Assembly: GCA_040751955.1 (NCBI GenBank)
Contig: JBFMFY010000011.1
Coordinates: 9,169-73,168 of the forward strand
Direction: 5' to 3'
Length of the DNA: 64,000 bases
DNA from: SpSt-333 sp040751955
GTDB lineage: Bacteria > Bacteroidota > Ignavibacteria > UBA10030 > UBA8401
The notes under the pieces were generated by a model. That model saw only the letters and a list, made by a program, of their open reading frames with translations, had not been told where the DNA came from and made no database searches. This document shows positions 25,060 through 34,086 of the stretch, in pieces. Made by a program: the position numbers and the translations under genes. The first letter of the stretch is position 1. Every line of letters begins with the position of its first letter.

Positions 25060-26015
25060 TGAGATCGGTTTATCGAATTATCGGATCATTGTTCATTGTC
25101 TCGCTTGCTTTTTCGCAGGATGTGACGGTTTCCGCTTCAATCGATTCTCAAACGGTCGCGATTGGAGATTGGATCAGGTACTCGGTTGAGATCAAGCATC
25201 CCATTGGTTTGAACATCGTACTTCCGTCGTACAAAGATACGCTCGGCTCGTTCGATATCGTGCAGCAAGATTCACTGGTCAAGACCGAATCGAACGGCAT
25301 TGTGCAACTGCAGAAGAAATTTGTGATTACGAAATTTGATGCAGGGACTCACTACATTGCGCCGTTTGTTGTTCAGTATCAAGATGCTGAGGGGAAAATC
25401 CGTACCGCGCAATCGAATTCCATTCCCGTCGAGGTACGTGGTATCGAAGTTGATACAACACAGGCGATTCGCGACGTTAAGCCGCAATTGTCATTGCCGA
25501 TTACGGCGGAGGAAATCGCTCTGTATGTTGCCATTGTGCTTGTGTTGGCTGCGGCAGGGTACGGTATCTACTATTACATGAAGCGAAGAAAGAAAACCGG
25601 CGGCGTTGAAGAGGAAGAAAAACCGAATATTCCTCCCCATGTATTGGCGCTATTGCAATTGGATGAACTGGAGGAGAAAGGATTGTGGCAAAAGGGTGAG
25701 GTGAAGTTATTTTACAGTGAGGCAACAGAAATTATCCGGCGCTATTTTGAATTGCGCTATGGAATCCTTGCACTGGAAATGACCACCGGCGAGGTGATGG
25801 ATCAGTTGAAAAAATTCTCGCTTCACAGCGACATCTTCAGGGAGATAGAACGATTCCTTTCCGATGCCGATCTCGTGAAGTTTGCGAAGTATCAGCCGAT
25901 TACTTCGGAGAATGAAAACGTCATCCCCGCTGCCCGAAAAATTGTTGAAGCTACGAAACCTGTCCTTGTTGTTGAACAACAAGAAGAGAAGAAGGAAGAA
26001 ATTATTGCATCATAA
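25056..26015 (+). CDS. membrane protein of the Bat operon (short BatD-like)
   Basis: A 319-residue protein with an N-terminal signal (SLFIVSLAFS), an immunoglobulin-like extracytoplasmic part (~20-140), one membrane helix (ALYVAIVLVLAAAGYGIYYY, ~160-180) and a helical cytoplasmic domain of ~120 residues. The layout resembles BatD without its central domains. Translationally coupled to the DUF58 gene by an ATGA overlap. Probably a membrane partner of the MoxR/BatAB complex; the exact role is unknown. Confidence 0.7.
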   Translation: MMRSVYRIIGSLFIVSLAFSQDVTVSASIDSQTVAIGDWIRYSVEIKHPIGLNIVLPSYKDTLGSFDIVQQDSLVKTESNGIVQLQKKFVITKFDAGTHYIAPFVVQYQDAEGKIRTAQSNSIPVEVRGIEVDTTQAIRDVKPQLSLPITAEEIALYVAIVLVLAAAGYGIYYYMKRRKKTGGVEEEEKPNIPPHVLALLQLDELEEKGLWQKGEVKLFYSEATEIIRRYFELRYGILALEMTTGEVMDQLKKFSLHSDIFREIERFLSDADLVKFAKYQPITSENENVIPAARKIVEATKPVLVVEQQEEKKEEIIAS

Positions 26016-26023
26016 AAATGGAA

Positions 26024-26071
26024 ATTATCCTGAGTGAGTGAACGTCTTTTGTGATCGTGTTGAAGGATGAC
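26024..26071. repeat. dispersed palindromic repeat before batA
   Basis: ATTATCCTGAGTG and AAGGATGAC are diverged ends of the GTCATCCT...AGGATGAC type seen at 22638-22708, with AACG/CGTGTT pairing inside. It occupies most of the 90-bp gap before batA. Confidence 0.6.
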
Positions 26072-26105
26072 CAAGTAATGAGTTCAAGAATTACATAATT
26101 TTATC

Positions 26106-27098
26106 ATGCCCGACATTTCATTTGCAAATCCAGAGTTGCTGCTGTTGCTGCTGGTCATTCCGGGATTAACGGTGTGGTACTATTACCGGTTGCATGCAAA
26201 GGAAAGCAACGTGCGGTATTCGACACTTTCTCCCTTCGGCGATGTCAAGTACAGCATGAAGGAACGTCTGCGTCATCTCCCGTTCATTCTGCGTATGATC
26301 GTGCTTGGATTGATCATCATCGCACTCGCACGCCCGCAATCCACAATGAAAGGACAGAATGTCCATTCCGAAGGAATTGACATTGTCCTTGCGCTCGACA
26401 TTTCCGGCAGTATGCTTGCGGAAGATTTCCAGCCGAACAGGATCGAAGCTGCGAAGAATGTTGCGCAGGAATTCATCTCCGGCAGAACGAACGACCGCAT
26501 CGGTTTGGTAATCTTTTCCGGCGAAAGTTTTACACAATGCCCGCTCACAGTCGATTATGATGTTTTGAAATCACTTATCAAACCGTTGAAGAGCGGCATG
26601 ATCGAAGACGGCACGGCAATAGGGCTGGGGCTTGGCAACGCAATCAATCGGCTGCGCGAAAGTAAAGCGAAGAGCAAAGTGATTATTCTGCTCACCGACG
26701 GAGTGAACAACCGAGGAGAAATCGATCCGATCACCGCAGCGCAGATCGCGCAATCATACGGCATTCGGGTGTACACGGTTGGTGTCGGCACGATTGGTGA
26801 AGCACCGTATCCGATTCAGACACCGTTCGGAACGCGGTATCAAATGGTCCCCGTTGAAATAGATGAGAAAGTGTTAAAGCAAGTCGCCGAAATGACCGAA
26901 GGAAAATATTTCCGTGCGACCGACAACAGAAAACTCCGGGCGATTTATCAAGAGATCGATCAGATGGAGAAGACGCGGATCGAGGTTCGCTCATACCGTC
27001 GCTACACAGAATTGTTCTATTCATTCGTGTTTACCGCCGTCTTTTTGCTGATCGCTGATGTCGGCATTGTATCAACCTGGCTGAGGAAGATCCCATAA
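26106..27098 (+). CDS. batA: BatA, von Willebrand factor A membrane protein
   Basis: A 330-residue membrane protein with two N-terminal helices (LLLLLVIPGLTVWYY; LRMIVLGLIIIALA), a periplasmic VWA domain and a C-terminal helix (~305-325). The MIDAS metal site is intact: DISGSM from Asp98, the Thr/Ser loop and LLTDGVNN. Bat proteins are linked to oxygen and stress tolerance in Bacteroides and Leptospira. One base separates it from batB. Confidence 0.93.
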   Translation: MPDISFANPELLLLLLVIPGLTVWYYYRLHAKESNVRYSTLSPFGDVKYSMKERLRHLPFILRMIVLGLIIIALARPQSTMKGQNVHSEGIDIVLALDISGSMLAEDFQPNRIEAAKNVAQEFISGRTNDRIGLVIFSGESFTQCPLTVDYDVLKSLIKPLKSGMIEDGTAIGLGLGNAINRLRESKAKSKVIILLTDGVNNRGEIDPITAAQIAQSYGIRVYTVGVGTIGEAPYPIQTPFGTRYQMVPVEIDEKVLKQVAEMTEGKYFRATDNRKLRAIYQEIDQMEKTRIEVRSYRRYTELFYSFVFTAVFLLIADVGIVSTWLRKIP

Positions 27099-27099
27099 T

Positions 27100-28158
27100 A
27101 TGTTTCGATTTGGACAACCGGACTATTTATATTTGCTGCTGGTGATCCCGCTCCTGATAGGGCTGTTCGTCTATCTTAGAATGCAGCAAACGACAGCGAG
27201 GAATAGATTTTCGTCCAGTGCACTCTTCCAGCGGCTCGCACGTGAGCACAGCGGTAGGAAAGGAATCGTGAAAGCATCGCTGCTTGTTTTATCGTATGCG
27301 TTCCTGATTGTTGCGCTCTCAAATCCGCAGGTAGGCACGCGGATGGAAGAGGTGAAACAGGAAGGGGTTGATCTATTCATTGCGCTCGATGTTTCTAAAT
27401 CGATGCTTGCGGAAGATATCAAACCGAACAGGTTGGAAAAAGCGAAATATGAAATCGGCAACCTCATCCAGCGTCTCGCCGGCGACAAAGTTGGATTGAT
27501 TGTTTTTTCGGGCGAAGCGTACACACAATTTCCGTTGACGATCGATTACAGTGCGGCAAATCTGCTGTTGGATGTTGTCGATGTCGAATCGGTGCCCAAT
27601 CCCGGCACAGCGATCGGTTCGGCAATCGCGCAGGCGATGAAGTCGTTCAATTTTGAAGAACCTGCATCGAAAGTACTTGTCATCATGACGGACGGCGAGA
27701 ACAATGCCGGTGACGCGATCGAACAAGCGAAAGAAGCTGCGGAAAAAGGGGTACGGATATTTACGATCGGGCTCGGTTCACCGCAGGGAGCGCCCATCCC
27801 GGTGTACAATGCAGCAGGGCAGCAAGTCGATTTTAAGAAAGACAGATCGGGAAATGTCGTACTGACGAAACTTGACGAGTCTTCGCTTGAAGAGATTGCA
27901 TCTATCGGGAAAGGGAAATATTATCGTGCGTCCAATACACAGGATGAATTGGATGCTATCTATAAAGAAATCAATGCACTGGAGAAAAGGGAGTTTGGCG
28001 TAAAAAAATTCACGGAGTTCGATGACAAGTTTCAATATTTTCTTGCATGTGCGCTGGTATTATTGTTGATTGAAGTAATATTGTCCGATAAAAAAACGGA
28101 ATGGCTTGCGCAGTACAATCCGTTCAGGGGACTTCAGGGAGCGAAGGAGGCATCATGA
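27100..28158 (+). CDS. batB: BatB, von Willebrand factor A membrane protein
   Basis: A 352-residue paralogue of BatA with the same plan: two N-terminal helices, VWA domain (MIDAS DVSKSM from Asp97, TDGENNAGDA) and a C-terminal helix (YFLACALVLLLIEVIL). It overlaps batC by ATGA, so the two are probably translated together. It likely forms a complex with BatA. Confidence 0.93.
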   Translation: MFRFGQPDYLYLLLVIPLLIGLFVYLRMQQTTARNRFSSSALFQRLAREHSGRKGIVKASLLVLSYAFLIVALSNPQVGTRMEEVKQEGVDLFIALDVSKSMLAEDIKPNRLEKAKYEIGNLIQRLAGDKVGLIVFSGEAYTQFPLTIDYSAANLLLDVVDVESVPNPGTAIGSAIAQAMKSFNFEEPASKVLVIMTDGENNAGDAIEQAKEAAEKGVRIFTIGLGSPQGAPIPVYNAAGQQVDFKKDRSGNVVLTKLDESSLEEIASIGKGKYYRASNTQDELDAIYKEINALEKREFGVKKFTEFDDKFQYFLACALVLLLIEVILSDKKTEWLAQYNPFRGLQGAKEAS

Positions 28159-28991
28159 AAACACAAATGTCAGTCATGCTGAGCAAGTGCCGACAGCGTA
28201 TTAGTTCATCCATTGACGCGCTCGTTCCGGTAAAAATCGGGACTCGCTTGCTCAGGAAGACGATGTCATGTCGGCACGCGTCGAAGCATGCTCTACCGAT
28301 AGCGATACAGTTGAGTAGTATAATTTTTCTATTTGCTAGTTCTTCAGACTTGTATGCACAATCGGTGCGGTCATTGGTGAACGACGGCAATGAGTTGTAC
28401 GAAAAAAAGCAATATGCCGATGCAGAAGTGGAGTACCGGAAAGCGCTCGAGAAAGATAAAGACCTGATGGAAGGTTCGTACAACCTTGGCAATGCTGTGC
28501 ATAAGCAGCAGCGGTTTGACGAAGCAATCCAGAATTACCATCAAGCGATCGGGAAAACAAACGATAAGAATATGCAGTCGCAGCTCTACTATAATATGGG
28601 GAACTCATACTTTGAAGGGAAACAATATCAGGAAAGCATTAATGCTTACAAACGTGCGCTGAAGTTAAATCCAAACGACGAAGATGCCAAGTACAATCTG
28701 GCGTATGCGTACAAAAAACTACAAGAGCAGCAACAGCAACAACAGCAGCAAAAACAGAATAAGAACCAGCAACAGCAAAAGAAAGATCAGCAGCAAGACC
28801 AGCAGCAACAACAGCAACAAAAACAGCAACAACAGCAGCAACAGCAACAACAACAAATGGCTCAGCAAAAACAGATGTCGCAAAAAGATGCGCAGCGTAT
28901 TCTTGAAGCGTTGAAGAACGATGAAAAAGATACACAGAAGAAGGTCCGGCGCAAAGCCCCCGCGCGCGTTAATGTTGAAAAAGACTGGTAG
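28155..28991 (+). CDS. batC: BatC, TPR protein with repeat-derived N-terminus and poly-Gln tail
   Basis: A 278-residue TPR protein. Three TPRs cover ~78-190 (LYEKKQYADAEVEYRKAL; NLGNAVHKQQRFDEAIQNY; GNSYFEGKQYQESINAYKRA). Then comes a ~50-residue Gln-rich tract (28722-28860). The first ~45 residues come from a dispersed repeat (28173-28292). The signal peptide (ALPIAIQLSSIIFLFASS) therefore lies unusually far in, at ~44-63. The ATG at 28155 overlaps the batB stop; the in-frame ATG at 28263 would give a normal short lead before the signal and may be the working start. Confidence 0.85.
   Translation: MKTQMSVMLSKCRQRISSSIDALVPVKIGTRLLRKTMSCRHASKHALPIAIQLSSIIFLFASSSDLYAQSVRSLVNDGNELYEKKQYADAEVEYRKALEKDKDLMEGSYNLGNAVHKQQRFDEAIQNYHQAIGKTNDKNMQSQLYYNMGNSYFEGKQYQESINAYKRALKLNPNDEDAKYNLAYAYKKLQEQQQQQQQQKQNKNQQQQKKDQQQDQQQQQQQKQQQQQQQQQQQMAQQKQMSQKDAQRILEALKNDEKDTQKKVRRKAPARVNVEKDW
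28173..28292. repeat. dispersed palindromic repeat inside the batC coding region
   Basis: GTCATGCTGAGCAAG...TTGCTCAGGAAGACGATG...GCGTCGAAGCATG matches the element at 5729-5860 in order and spacing. It stays in frame without a stop codon, so it has become coding sequence (residues ~7-46 of BatC from the ATG at 28155). Confidence 0.8.
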
Positions 28992-29010
28992 GATAAATTT
29001 CAAATTTCAA

Positions 29011-30834
29011 ATGACAAAGTTCAAACTGTACATTTTTCTCACAGTAGTTTTATCTCCTCTTGTGCTGGCGCAGGATGTTTCGTTCCAGGCATCGGTGGAT
29101 AAGAATCCCGTTGCGGCAAATGACCGATTCACACTGGAATTTACAGTGACGACATCGGGTGCAAGCGCGCGCAATTTCAAGACTCCCGATCTCAGCAAGT
29201 TTCTTGTCTTGTCGGGACCGAATCAGTCAACCAGTATGCAGATCATCAACGGTTCGGTATCATCGTCGCAAACGTTTAGTTACGTGCTGCAGCCGCGTGA
29301 AGCGGGAAAATTCACGATCGGTGCGGCAACAATTGAAGTCGGCAATAACCAGTACAAGTCCAACCCGATTGAATTAACTGTTTCGAAAGCATCGGCACAA
29401 AGTGCACAGAAACAAGCACAACAGCAGCAAGATGAGTCTGTTGATGTGGGGGATAATCTTTTCCTGCGCGGAATAATCGACCGCTCGCGCGTCGTACAGG
29501 GAGAACAGGTAACAGTTACATACAAGATTTATAATCGTCTCAATATTGTTGATTTTCCGAATTTTAAAGAGCCGCGCTTCACAAGCTTCTGGGCAGAAGA
29601 TCTCACGGAACAGCGAGCCATTCAATGGACCTATGAGGTTGTTGACGGAAAACAATACAAAGTCGGTATCATAAAAAAAGTTGCACTATTCCCGACTCAG
29701 ACCGGCGCATTGACCATCGATCCGATGGAATTGACTTGCAGAGTGGTTGTTCAATCAAGACGAAGATCCAACGATATTTTCGATCAGTTTTTCAACGACC
29801 CGTTTTTTGGAACAACGCAGACAGCATCGGTAACCTTAAAGAGCCAACCGTTGAAAGTCACCGTGCTTCCCCTGCCGCAAGAAAATGTCCCCCAATCATT
29901 CCAGGGTGCAGTCGGTAAATTCAGCTTGAAGAGCGAATTGAATAAACGCCGCGCAAAAACGAATGAACCGCTCACGTTAAAAGCAGTCGTTTCCGGAACA
30001 GGAAATGTCAAAATCCTTGAAGCGCCGAAATTGCAGCTTCCCAACGACTTTGAACAGTACGATCCCAAAATTTCGGAGAGTATCCAGCGCTCAAGCGGAA
30101 CGATTAACGGCAGCAAAACTTTTGAGTGGCTGATTGTACCGCGGTATCCGGGCGAAAAAAAGATTCCCGGTCTGGAGTTTTCATATTTTGATGTTGCACA
30201 GCGAAAATTCGTTACGCTCCGGACGAATGAATTCAACGTGCTGGTGGAGAAAGGGAGCGCCGAGGCGCCGCAACTTTCCGGCGGACTCTCGAAAGAAGAT
30301 GTAAAGCTGCTGAATCAAGATATCCGGTTCATTAAAACATCAACGGGTAGTTTCAAGAAGGTGAACGAAGAACTGTTGAACACAACCGCAGCGGTGATAT
30401 GGACAATGATTCCGTTGGTTGCGTTCATAGGATTGCTCGTGTACAGACAAAAAGAACTGTCGGAGATGGCGGATGTCGTCTCGTTCCGTTCACGCAAAGC
30501 GATCAAGATCGCTTCAAAACGTTTGCATAATGCTAAGATGCTTTTGGCGACGAATAAAAGTGAAGAATTCTATGCCGAAGTCTCTTCCGCACTGTGGCAG
30601 TACGTCTCCGATAAACTGGCGTTGGATAAGGCAGAACTCTCGATCGATAATGTGACAATGAAATTAGAGGAGAAGAAAATCTCTGGTGAATTGACAGCGC
30701 GGATCAAAGAATGTCTTGAAGCGTGTGAGTTTGCACGATTCGCTCCCGGCAGCTCTTCAAAAGAGGGAAAGAGCAAAATGTACGACATGGCGAGCAGCAT
30801 CATCGTCGCTGCGGAAAGGGAGCTGGTACGATGA
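29011..30834 (+). CDS. batD: BatD, oxygen-tolerance membrane protein
   Basis: A 607-residue protein. The signal peptide is KLYIFLTVVLSPLVLAQ; several immunoglobulin-like extracytoplasmic domains follow up to ~460; one membrane helix (VIWTMIPLVAFIGLLVY) and a cytoplasmic helical tail complete it. A Gln/Ala/Ser linker (SAQKQAQQQQDES) lies near residue 130. The ATG at 29011 puts the signal at the N-terminus; the in-frame ATG at 28921 would overlap batC and add a basic lead. Confidence 0.9.
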   Translation: MTKFKLYIFLTVVLSPLVLAQDVSFQASVDKNPVAANDRFTLEFTVTTSGASARNFKTPDLSKFLVLSGPNQSTSMQIINGSVSSSQTFSYVLQPREAGKFTIGAATIEVGNNQYKSNPIELTVSKASAQSAQKQAQQQQDESVDVGDNLFLRGIIDRSRVVQGEQVTVTYKIYNRLNIVDFPNFKEPRFTSFWAEDLTEQRAIQWTYEVVDGKQYKVGIIKKVALFPTQTGALTIDPMELTCRVVVQSRRRSNDIFDQFFNDPFFGTTQTASVTLKSQPLKVTVLPLPQENVPQSFQGAVGKFSLKSELNKRRAKTNEPLTLKAVVSGTGNVKILEAPKLQLPNDFEQYDPKISESIQRSSGTINGSKTFEWLIVPRYPGEKKIPGLEFSYFDVAQRKFVTLRTNEFNVLVEKGSAEAPQLSGGLSKEDVKLLNQDIRFIKTSTGSFKKVNEELLNTTAAVIWTMIPLVAFIGLLVYRQKELSEMADVVSFRSRKAIKIASKRLHNAKMLLATNKSEEFYAEVSSALWQYVSDKLALDKAELSIDNVTMKLEEKKISGELTARIKECLEACEFARFAPGSSSKEGKSKMYDMASSIIVAAERELVR

Positions 30835-31586
30835 AGAGAACGATTGTTCTGACATGCTTTGTCCTGTTTCCCCTCTTTTCCCAGAACGATGAACTGACGT
30901 CGATATTCGATGATGCCAATAAGTTATACCTTGAACAAAAATATCCCGCAGCCATTTCGAAATATGAATCCATTATTAAGAACGGGTACGAAAACGGAGA
31001 AATATACTTTAATCTCGGGAACGCGTATTACAAGTCCGGGAAGATCCAGAACGCCATCCTGAATTACGAGCGTGCAAAACGCTTCTTGCCGAATGACGAA
31101 GATGTTCAATTCAATCTTGCCCTGGCAAACGCTCACCTCATTGATAAGGTGGAAGCGATCCCCGAACTGTTCGTGTACGAGTGGGCGGAATATGTTCTGA
31201 CCATTGTTTCTCTGGAAACGATGATCACGATAATGTACATCTTGTTTATTCTGACACTTGTTTCGTTTTCACTGTTTCTTTTTGCACGCACGTATGAACA
31301 GAAACGGTACTCGCTCTTGACAGGGATGGTGCTAGCATTCTTTCTCGTCATCGGCGTTGTTAACTTCACCATTCAGTCATACAGAGAATCGAACACCGAG
31401 TTTGCCATCGTCATGACAGACGTCGCCAATATTAAATCTGCCCCGGACAAAAGCGGCAACGATCTCTTTGTCATTCATCGAGGTTTAAAAGTGCAGGTGC
31501 TTGATTCGGTGAATAAATGGAGAAAGATCCGCCTGGTTGATGGGAAGGTCGGATGGATTCCCGAACAGGAGATCGAGACAATATAA
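30831..31586 (+). CDS. batE: BatE, TPR and SH3-like membrane protein
   Basis: A 251-residue protein: signal peptide (IVLTCFVLFPLFSQ), three TPRs (LYLEQKYPAAISKYESI; NLGNAYYKSGKIQNAILNY), two membrane helices (~130-150 and 160-180) and a C-terminal SH3-like domain (IKSAPDKSGNDLFVIHRG, GWIPEQEIE). It overlaps batD by ATGA. It closes the Bat series; the SH3-like domain may bind peptidoglycan or partner proteins. Confidence 0.88.
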   Translation: MKRTIVLTCFVLFPLFSQNDELTSIFDDANKLYLEQKYPAAISKYESIIKNGYENGEIYFNLGNAYYKSGKIQNAILNYERAKRFLPNDEDVQFNLALANAHLIDKVEAIPELFVYEWAEYVLTIVSLETMITIMYILFILTLVSFSLFLFARTYEQKRYSLLTGMVLAFFLVIGVVNFTIQSYRESNTEFAIVMTDVANIKSAPDKSGNDLFVIHRGLKVQVLDSVNKWRKIRLVDGKVGWIPEQEIETI

Positions 31587-31588
31587 TT

Positions 31589-31984
31589 GTGAAAACAAAA
31601 ACACTTCGCCAGAAAGTTGTCTTTGCTTCCGATCCCCACAAAGTTTATGAACTGCTGATGGATGCGAAACAACATGCCCGGTTCACGGGAGGAAAAGCCG
31701 CAATTAGCAGAAACGTAGGAGGGAAATTCTCCGTTTTTGACGGCTACGCAACCGGAAAGAATATTGAGCTGATACAGGATAAAAAAATAGTCCAAACGTG
31801 GCGGGCGAGCGATTGGGAAGAAGGACATTATTCAACAGTTGAATTCACATTCTCACCTGTCAAGCGAGGTACCGCACTTACATTTGTTCAGAAAGAAATT
31901 CCAAGTGAACAGTATGCTTCTATCAAGCGCGGCTGGCACGACTTTTACTGGAAGCCGATGAAAGGAATGCTTGAAAACAGGTGA
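31589..31984 (+). CDS. SRPBCC (START/AHSA1-like) domain protein
   Basis: A 131-residue protein of the AHSA1/START-like fold: an N-terminal strand (LRQKVVFASDPHKVYELLMD), central GKFSVFDGYATGKNIEL, and a C-terminal helix (WHDFYWKPMKGMLE). Members bind hydrophobic ligands or Hsp90. The GTG at 31589 is used because the longer frame overlaps batE. It is three bases behind batE and probably cotranscribed. Confidence 0.8.
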   Translation: MKTKTLRQKVVFASDPHKVYELLMDAKQHARFTGGKAAISRNVGGKFSVFDGYATGKNIELIQDKKIVQTWRASDWEEGHYSTVEFTFSPVKRGTALTFVQKEIPSEQYASIKRGWHDFYWKPMKGMLENR

Positions 31985-32085
31985 TATTCGGCTCTTTTTT
32001 CTTTCCGCACCCCGAAAAATTCCGCAACTAAACGCAAAAAAAATTCGTAGAGACAATAGAACCTGAATTGTAGGAGATTCTCTCT

Positions 32086-33936
32086 ATGAAAAAGTACACA
32101 CCGGTCCGATTTGCAGTCATCCTCTTGATTACACAAGCAGTGATCCCGCTTTTATCGTTCAGCTCACCAAACAATCCCCCCGATCCTCCTCAAGACGGCA
32201 AAACGTACTTTATCACACTAAAAGATTTTACCACCGAGGAAGTGAAGGGATTGGGTTTTACTCTTGCAAAAGATATGAAGATCTCAATCAATGCAGTCGG
32301 CGGCGGCAACAAGAATTCGTGGAAGGAATTTTGGGATGGGAAATACAAATCCAACGACATGTTTGCCGGAGGGTGGATCATCGATGCGGAGACGCGTGAG
32401 GTTGTGTGGGAGATGTCGATGAACAATACATCGGGACGTGAGAACGAACGGTCGTGTGCTGAGGAAATAGATTTGAAGAAAGGTTCGTACGAAGTGTACT
32501 ATGCGGCGTACGGATATTCCTCCAGCGCAGGGATGAACTACTATTCGATCAATATCGACCGCCGATCCGGGAAGAGCAATTCAGGAAAGTTCATGGAGAA
32601 ATTTCTCGGCTGGTTCGATGACGATTACAAAGACATGTACACCGAGTTCATGGAAAAAGCAAAAGATGTGTGGGGTATTCTCCTGTCGGTACCGAACGGA
32701 GATCGAAATGCGATAACGACATTCAATGCGCCGAAAAAGAAAACCACGGTAGTGTTTGCGGCAACGGGTGTCGGCGACGGTGCATTTGTTAAAAAATTAC
32801 TGACTGTCAACAGGGATGTTACGGTAGAAATTTATGCATTGGGAGAAGGACGCGGAAAAGACGAAGTGTTCGATTATGGATGGATTACAAATATTGCGAC
32901 GCGAGAGCGGACGTGGGAGATGCGGTACTCGAACACAGATTTTGCCGGCGGCGCATCGAAGAATGTGTACTACAAGGGAAATGTTCGCCTTTCCAAAGGG
33001 ACGTATGAATTGAATTATGTTACGGACGACTCGCACTCGCGCGAGGATTGGAATGCCAAACCGCCGTACGATCCTTTCAACTACGGCATTACAATCACAG
33101 CGCAGAATGAGAATGACAAATCTGCGATTGCCGTTGCGGATTACAGCAGTGAGAAGAAGAATGTCATCGTGCAATTGATCCGCGCCCGTAACGATGATTT
33201 TCTCCAATCGGGTTTTTCCTTGAAAGATGAAACGAGACTTCACATTTATGCTCTCGGCGAAGGGCATGTCGGCAGCAATGAACTTGCCGATTACGGGTGG
33301 ATCATCAACGCAAAGACGCGCGAACGCGTCTGGGAGATGAGAATGCGGAATACTGTCCACGCCGGCGGCGCTTCCAAGAACCGCCTCGCCGATGAATTCA
33401 TTACACTGCCCAAAGGGGATTACCTCGTTTACTATCAAACGGACGATTCGCACGCATACAACGATTGGAACGACGATAAACCGTATGATGCCGATCTGTA
33501 CGGGATCACTATTTCCGGTGCAGGAGAAAATTTTTCAGCCAAAAACGTCATGCCGTATGTAGAATCGGAAGCAGAGAATGTACTCGTGCAATTGATCAAA
33601 GTGCGCGATGATAAGCACGTGCGCCAGAGATTCACGCTCGATAAAACAACGAAGGTGCGTATTTATGCTATTGGTGAAGGAGTTGGCAACAGCATGGCAG
33701 ATTACGGTTGGATTGAAAATATGAAAACTGGCGAGGTCGTGTGGGAAATGACATACCGAACCACTACCCATGCCGGTGGTGCAAAGAAAAATCGCCTCTA
33801 CGATCGCTACATCATTCTGGATAAAGGGGAATATGAAGCTCACTATCAAACAGACGATTCCCATGCCTTCAATGATTGGAACGACGATCCTCCCTCCGAC
33901 AGAACGCACTGGGGTGTGACGATTTATAAAGAATAA
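32086..33936 (+). CDS. secreted protein with four copies of an unrecognised ~138-residue repeat
   Basis: A 616-residue protein with a signal peptide (FAVILLITQAVIPLLSFS). Three clear repeats share RIYALGEG, DYGWI.N..T.E..WEM, HAGGA.KNR, L.KG.Y..YY and TDDSHA..DWND; the TDDSH words start at residues 313, 452 and 589, a period of 137-139. A first, diverged unit covers ~40-165 (FAGGWIIDAETREVVWEM) and is followed by a ~50-residue insert. No catalytic motif is obvious; the conserved Asp/His could bind metal or sugar. Monocistronic, with GTAGGAG before the ATG and a terminator after it. I do not recognise the family. Confidence 0.8.
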   Translation: MKKYTPVRFAVILLITQAVIPLLSFSSPNNPPDPPQDGKTYFITLKDFTTEEVKGLGFTLAKDMKISINAVGGGNKNSWKEFWDGKYKSNDMFAGGWIIDAETREVVWEMSMNNTSGRENERSCAEEIDLKKGSYEVYYAAYGYSSSAGMNYYSINIDRRSGKSNSGKFMEKFLGWFDDDYKDMYTEFMEKAKDVWGILLSVPNGDRNAITTFNAPKKKTTVVFAATGVGDGAFVKKLLTVNRDVTVEIYALGEGRGKDEVFDYGWITNIATRERTWEMRYSNTDFAGGASKNVYYKGNVRLSKGTYELNYVTDDSHSREDWNAKPPYDPFNYGITITAQNENDKSAIAVADYSSEKKNVIVQLIRARNDDFLQSGFSLKDETRLHIYALGEGHVGSNELADYGWIINAKTRERVWEMRMRNTVHAGGASKNRLADEFITLPKGDYLVYYQTDDSHAYNDWNDDKPYDADLYGITISGAGENFSAKNVMPYVESEAENVLVQLIKVRDDKHVRQRFTLDKTTKVRIYAIGEGVGNSMADYGWIENMKTGEVVWEMTYRTTTHAGGAKKNRLYDRYIILDKGEYEAHYQTDDSHAFNDWNDDPPSDRTHWGVTIYKE

Positions 33937-33960
33937 ATATTCAATCAGATTGAGTTCAAT

Positions 33961-33994
33961 AGAATGTCCCGTTGTGCGGGACATTCTTTCTTTT
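33961..33994 (+). terminator. rho-independent terminator
   Basis: AGAATGTCCCG-TTGTG-CGGGACATTCT is a perfect 11-bp stem, followed by TTCTTTT. It ends the repeat-protein transcript. Confidence 0.85.
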
Positions 33995-34086
33995 AAAGGT
34001 ACTCCCTCCTTTTATCTTCACTCAATTTTTTTTATCTTCAGCTACGGAAAAAATTGTTTTCTAGTTCATATACTTTGGAGTAGTAC

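Noticed and set aside
28639..29003. Leucine- or valine-rich minus-strand frames opposite batC
   Set aside because: They arise from the complement of the Gln codon tract and have no ribosome site or homology signs.
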